Shown piece by piece: positions 32,069 through 32,242 of a stretch of 32,242 bases of DNA. Under the pieces are notes generated by a model. The model did no database searches. It was not told where the DNA came from and saw only the letters and a list, made by a program, of their open reading frames with translations. The DNA is taken from NCBI GenBank assembly GCA_023660035.1, contig JAGXOF010000004.1, positions 1-32,242 on the forward strand, given 5' to 3'. Within the stretch, counting starts at the first letter, position 1; every line of letters begins with the position of its first letter. Position numbers and translations under genes: made by a program. Source of the DNA: Dehalococcoidia bacterium LH_S1. Lineage in GTDB: Bacteria; Chloroflexota; Dehalococcoidia; SZUA-161; SpSt-899.

Positions 32069-32242
32069 CGGCTCACTTCTTTTTTTGCGTTTATTGAGTT
32101 CCTTGAGTTTGTTGCGTTTGGAGAGTTCTCTCTCATCTCCCCACCAATTCAATGCAAGGAACTCTATCCACTCAACAAACCCAACAAACTTTGGTAGTGC
32201 TCAATAAGTAATGCTCCTTGCTTAAGAGATTGTAAACTGGTA
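32069..32242. other. Upstream of tRNA-Gly to window end
   Basis: No gene is seen. The sequence contains TTGAGT/ACTCAA-rich stretches (GAGTTCCTTGAGTTTGTTG versus CACTCAACAAACCCAACAAA) that can pair imperfectly with each other. No tRNA promoter could be assigned confidently. Confidence 0.4.

Noticed and set aside
31757-32197. 146-residue plus-strand ORF (contains GRRDSNPRPSPWEGDALPL)
   Set aside because: This is the classic antisense translation of a tRNA gene; it also covers the integrase fragment in antisense.

Overview
The window looks like a chromosomal segment from an uncultured bacterium. The gene families point tentatively to Chloroflexota/Dehalococcoidia: a PF09818-type ABC-class ATPase, AhbC/AhbD-type radical SAM enzymes, a TAXI-TRAP transporter, a hopanoid/isoprenoid cluster and many short genomic repeats. 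No 16S rRNA gene or other phylogenetic anchor is present, so this placement is an inference. The segment mixes intact metabolic operons with unusually many broken genes and insertion-sequence (IS) remnants.

Layout. (1) 1-3.5 kb: the 3' tip of an IS630-family element runs straight into a hypothetical gene with two tandem modules. It is followed by a truncated IS630 transposase gene interrupted by a complete-looking IS5-family element. (2) 3.5-4.95 kb: a PadR regulator and a HAAS-type membrane protein, behind a sigma70-like promoter that carries a dyad operator. (3) 5.2-11.9 kb, plus strand: an isoprenoid/hopanoid cluster of dxs, a polyprenyl diphosphate synthase, a small unknown protein, an HpnG-like phosphorylase, a broken hpnA, a squalene/phytoene synthase and a class II aldolase. 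(4) 12.3-13.9 kb: fused wrecks of an IS3 orfB and an IS1595 transposase. (5) 14.1-20.45 kb, minus strand: a tightly packed operon of HTH regulator, AhbC-like and AhbD-like radical SAM proteins, TAXI solute-binding lipoprotein, small Ig-like protein and TRAP fused permease. A CbiX-type chelatase on the same strand lies about 0.8 kb upstream. (6) 22-24.6 kb: an intact hisC flanked by two acyl-CoA ligase genes, each broken by internal deletions. (7) 24.7-26.4 kb: an ABC-class ATPase. (8) 26.7-28.2 kb: a truncated beta-sandwich protein gene against a solo IS5 end and a decayed IS630 element. (9) 28.4-32.1 kb: a degraded integrated element (two small genes, a large serine recombinase with an amber stop, a beta-clamp-like fragment and a tyrosine integrase N-terminus) abutting tRNA-Gly(CCC).

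How the genes work together. Region 3 would supply C5 units (Dxs), long prenyl diphosphates and a C30 squalene/phytoene-type product, with an Hpn-type tailoring step. No cyclase or HpnH is visible. Region 5 pairs the last two steps of the siroheme-dependent (alternative) heme pathway with a tripartite-type transporter under one local regulator. The nearby CbiX could metallate sirohydrochlorin for the same route. This AhbC/AhbD-TRAP arrangement is the best candidate for an under-described system here.

Two themes cut across the window. Several genes (hpnA, both ligases, the second IS630 transposase) are broken by loss of internal segments while both ends stay recognisable. IS ends repeatedly define new gene borders.
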